Assembly (NCBI GenBank): GCA_026986655.1
Contig: JALSOD010000269.1
Span: 1-7,495, forward strand
Length of the DNA: 7,495 nt
Direction of reading: 5' to 3'
From: Caldifarciminota bacterium
GTDB lineage: Bacteria; Hydrothermota; Hydrothermia; B15-G9; WFZT01
Part shown: piece after piece, positions 6,561-7,495 of the stretch
Position numbering within the stretch: the first letter of the stretch is position 1
Layout: every line of letters starts with the position of its first letter
Notes under the pieces: model-generated
Database searches by the model: none
Told to the model about the DNA's origin: nothing
The model's input: the letters and a program-made list of their open reading frames with translations, nothing else
Translations under genes and position numbers: made by a program

Positions 6561-6598
6561 AATCCTTCTGAATCCCCATTTTATCAAATGGGGGCCTT
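6561..6598 (+). repeat. Decayed third copy of the hairpin element
   Basis: This segment begins AATCCTTCTGAATCCCC and contains an 8-bp perfect stem (CCCCATTT 6574-6581, AAATGGGG 6586-6593) with loop TATC. It follows the layout of the neighbouring unit (AATCCCACT, then ATCCCCCC, then the stem), in the same direction, but with a changed stem and no G6ATTTTT end. It looks like a diverged copy of the same element. Confidence 0.5.
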
Positions 6599-6720
6599 GC
6601 AAAACCAAAAATCTTACCTCTTCAGAAAGGGTTTGGGATAATTATTGCCGAAGTCTGAAATTTCTTTTGGCAAGGAAGGGGATTTTATGTGGAAGTGGTT
6701 TACTATAATGTAAGACAGGA

Positions 6721-6763
6721 AAAGGGGGGCGTGCCCTCTGTTCCAGAGGGCACGCCCCCCTTT
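6721..6763. terminator. Strong bidirectional hairpin terminator
   Basis: Arms 6721-6740 and 6744-6763 are perfectly complementary over 20 bp, with a 3-base loop (TTC). The stem starts with A3, continues with G6 and CGTGCCCTCTG, and ends in T3 followed by CTTTT on the plus strand and TTCC on the minus strand. It lies 26 bases after the stop of the minus-strand DUF35 gene and so should end that operon. It may also stop transcripts coming from the left, although it is about 645 bases past the glycerate kinase stop. A partial duplicate of the right arm, CACGCCCCC, lies at 6770-6778. Confidence 0.88.
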
Positions 6764-6789
6764 CTTTTACACGCCCCCATCTTTTAAAT

Positions 6790-7179
6790 CTATATCAGTA
6801 CAAATTTGTATCCGTATTCTATGATTCCGCTCTTACCCTCGGCGTTGATCTTTCTGAAGACAACACGCACACGCTTCCCGATTTCAACTTCATCAGGCGT
6901 ACAATCCGCCACCTGAGCTGTCAGTTTGGCACCATCATCCATCTTTGCAATGGCGACAACATAGGGTTTCTTAGTCTTGAAATCGTCAGGTGGTGTATAA
7001 ACCACCGTGTACGTGATAATCTCTCCCTCCTCGGCAAGTTTATAGGGTTCAAGTTCTCTTGATCCACAGGCGTTACAAACCTGCCTTGGAGGGAAATGTA
7101 TTTTTCCGCACTTTTTACACTTTGTTGCCTCAAGTCTGTATCTCTGAGGTATATGTGGATAAAATCTCTGAATAGGCAT
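6790..7179 (-). CDS. Zinc-ribbon/OB-fold DUF35 protein, partner of the adjacent thiolase
   Basis: The 129-residue product has the standard DUF35 architecture: a rubredoxin-like zinc ribbon with Cys21, Cys24, Cys35 and Cys38 (CKKCG and CNACG), followed by an OB-fold beta barrel from about residue 45 to the end (GEIITYTVVYTPP, PYVVAIAKMDDG, GKRVRVVFRK). In archaea such proteins scaffold acetoacetyl-CoA thiolase and HMG-CoA synthase, holding the CoA and passing acetoacetyl-CoA between them. Other members support sterol side-chain lyases or polyketide-type thiolases. The thiolase directly upstream makes the acyl-CoA role likely here; the exact substrate is inferred. The start is well supported by AAGGAGGG six bases upstream. 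The gene begins 14 bases after the thiolase stop, and the 20-bp hairpin terminator follows it. Confidence 0.93.
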   Translation of the reverse strand: MPIQRFYPHIPQRYRLEATKCKKCGKIHFPPRQVCNACGSRELEPYKLAEEGEIITYTVVYTPPDDFKTKKPYVVAIAKMDDGAKLTAQVADCTPDEVEIGKRVRVVFRKINAEGKSGIIEYGYKFVLI

Positions 7180-7193
7180 CGTTTTCCCTCCTT

Positions 7194-7495
7194 TTAATCA
7201 ATTTTCTTTAAAATGTGGACCGTTGAGCTTGCGCCTGAGCCACCCATATTCTGTGCCAGTCCGATTCTCGCTCCTTCGACCTGTCTTTCACCTGAAATAC
7301 CCCAGAGCTGTTCTGTAATTTCGACAATCTGAGCCACGCCTGTAGCTCCCACTGGATGTCCTTTGGACTTCAATCCACCGGATGTGTTGATGGGAATCTT
7401 CCCACCGATCTTCGTAAGGCCCTGTTCTACCGCTTCGCCACCCTTTCCTTTCTCAAAGAATCCGAGGTCCTCTGTGACAATAATTTCAGCAATGG
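7194..7495 (-). CDS. Thiolase, SCPx/archaeal type, C-terminal fragment
   Basis: Only the last 99 residues are in the window; the gene enters from the right edge and ends at TAA 7196-7194. The fragment carries the thiolase C-terminal motifs: NTSGGLKSKGHPVGATG, with the active-site His of GHP at fragment residue 46, and QNMGGSGASSTVHIL near the end. Classical degradative thiolases have a Cys-Gly-Gly motif at the latter place. The Asn-Met-Gly-Gly version here is the form seen in the SCPx/archaeal subfamily (also annotated as acetyl-CoA acetyltransferase or lipid-transfer protein), which pairs with DUF35 proteins. The probable reaction is reversible condensation of two acetyl-CoA to acetoacetyl-CoA, but other acyl-CoA substrates are possible. 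The nucleophilic Cys region lies outside the window, so activity cannot be checked. Confidence 0.92.
   Translation of the reverse strand, partial: IAEIIVTEDLGFFEKGKGGEAVEQGLTKIGGKIPINTSGGLKSKGHPVGATGVAQIVEITEQLWGISGERQVEGARIGLAQNMGGSGASSTVHILKKID

Noticed and set aside
6379..6579. A 66-codon minus-strand open frame
   Set aside because: It reads straight through the C6/G6 hairpin repeats, giving the repeated PLGEGG/PLSYEGG words typical of translated palindromic repeats. It has no family resemblance, so it is not a gene.
6453..6598. A CRISPR array
   Set aside because: There are only two or three imperfect palindromic units in mixed orientation, without regular unique spacers.

Overview
The window looks like chromosomal DNA from a bacterium of an uncultivated or deep-branching lineage, moderately AT-rich. 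Bacterial traits are Shine-Dalgarno sites (GAGGTGG, GAGGAG, AAGGAGGG), a GatA amidotransferase subunit, a transmembrane sensor histidine kinase and hairpin terminators. Alongside these is an archaeal-style thiolase/DUF35 gene pair. This combination, with an endonuclease IV-like protein of the compact archaeal type and an AHQMGTP-type histidine kinase, would fit a candidate phylum such as WOR-3 or a relative. That placement is inference only.

Left block (1-2893, minus strand): four tightly packed genes read right to left. They are acylphosphatase (acyP), Asp/Glu-tRNA amidotransferase subunit A (gatA), an endonuclease IV-like TIM-barrel protein, and the start of a probably exported, aromatic-rich protein that runs off the left edge. 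Junctions are 3 bp apart, overlapping by 11 bp, and overlapping by 4 bp (ATGA), so this is almost certainly one transcript. gatB and gatC are not in the window.

Centre (2894-6076): a short divergent region carries a candidate promoter on each strand, and the two overlap. To the right a plus-strand operon has three genes joined by two ATGA overlaps: a degenerate GT-B/heptosyltransferase-like protein of unknown function, a two-TM sensor histidine kinase with no response regulator in view, and a type I glycerate 2-kinase. The combination is unusual and the pathway linking them cannot be read from the sequence.

Convergent intergenic region (6077-6789, about 710 bp): no convincing gene. It holds an AT-rich stretch with a 14-bp palindrome, a composite inverted repeat built from two head-to-head copies of a C6/G6 hairpin element, a decayed third copy, and a perfect 20-bp-stem hairpin that should terminate transcription from the right.

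Right block (6790-7495, minus strand): a zinc-ribbon/OB-fold DUF35 protein preceded by the C-terminal 99 residues of a thiolase of the SCPx/archaeal type. In archaea this pair joins HMG-CoA synthase in a complex that channels acetoacetyl-CoA, so the next gene beyond the right edge is worth checking.

No obviously new defence or mobile system is present. The most unusual items are the repeat cluster, the thiolase/DUF35 pair, the mixed kinase operon, and the overlapping divergent promoters with a possible near-leaderless mRNA.
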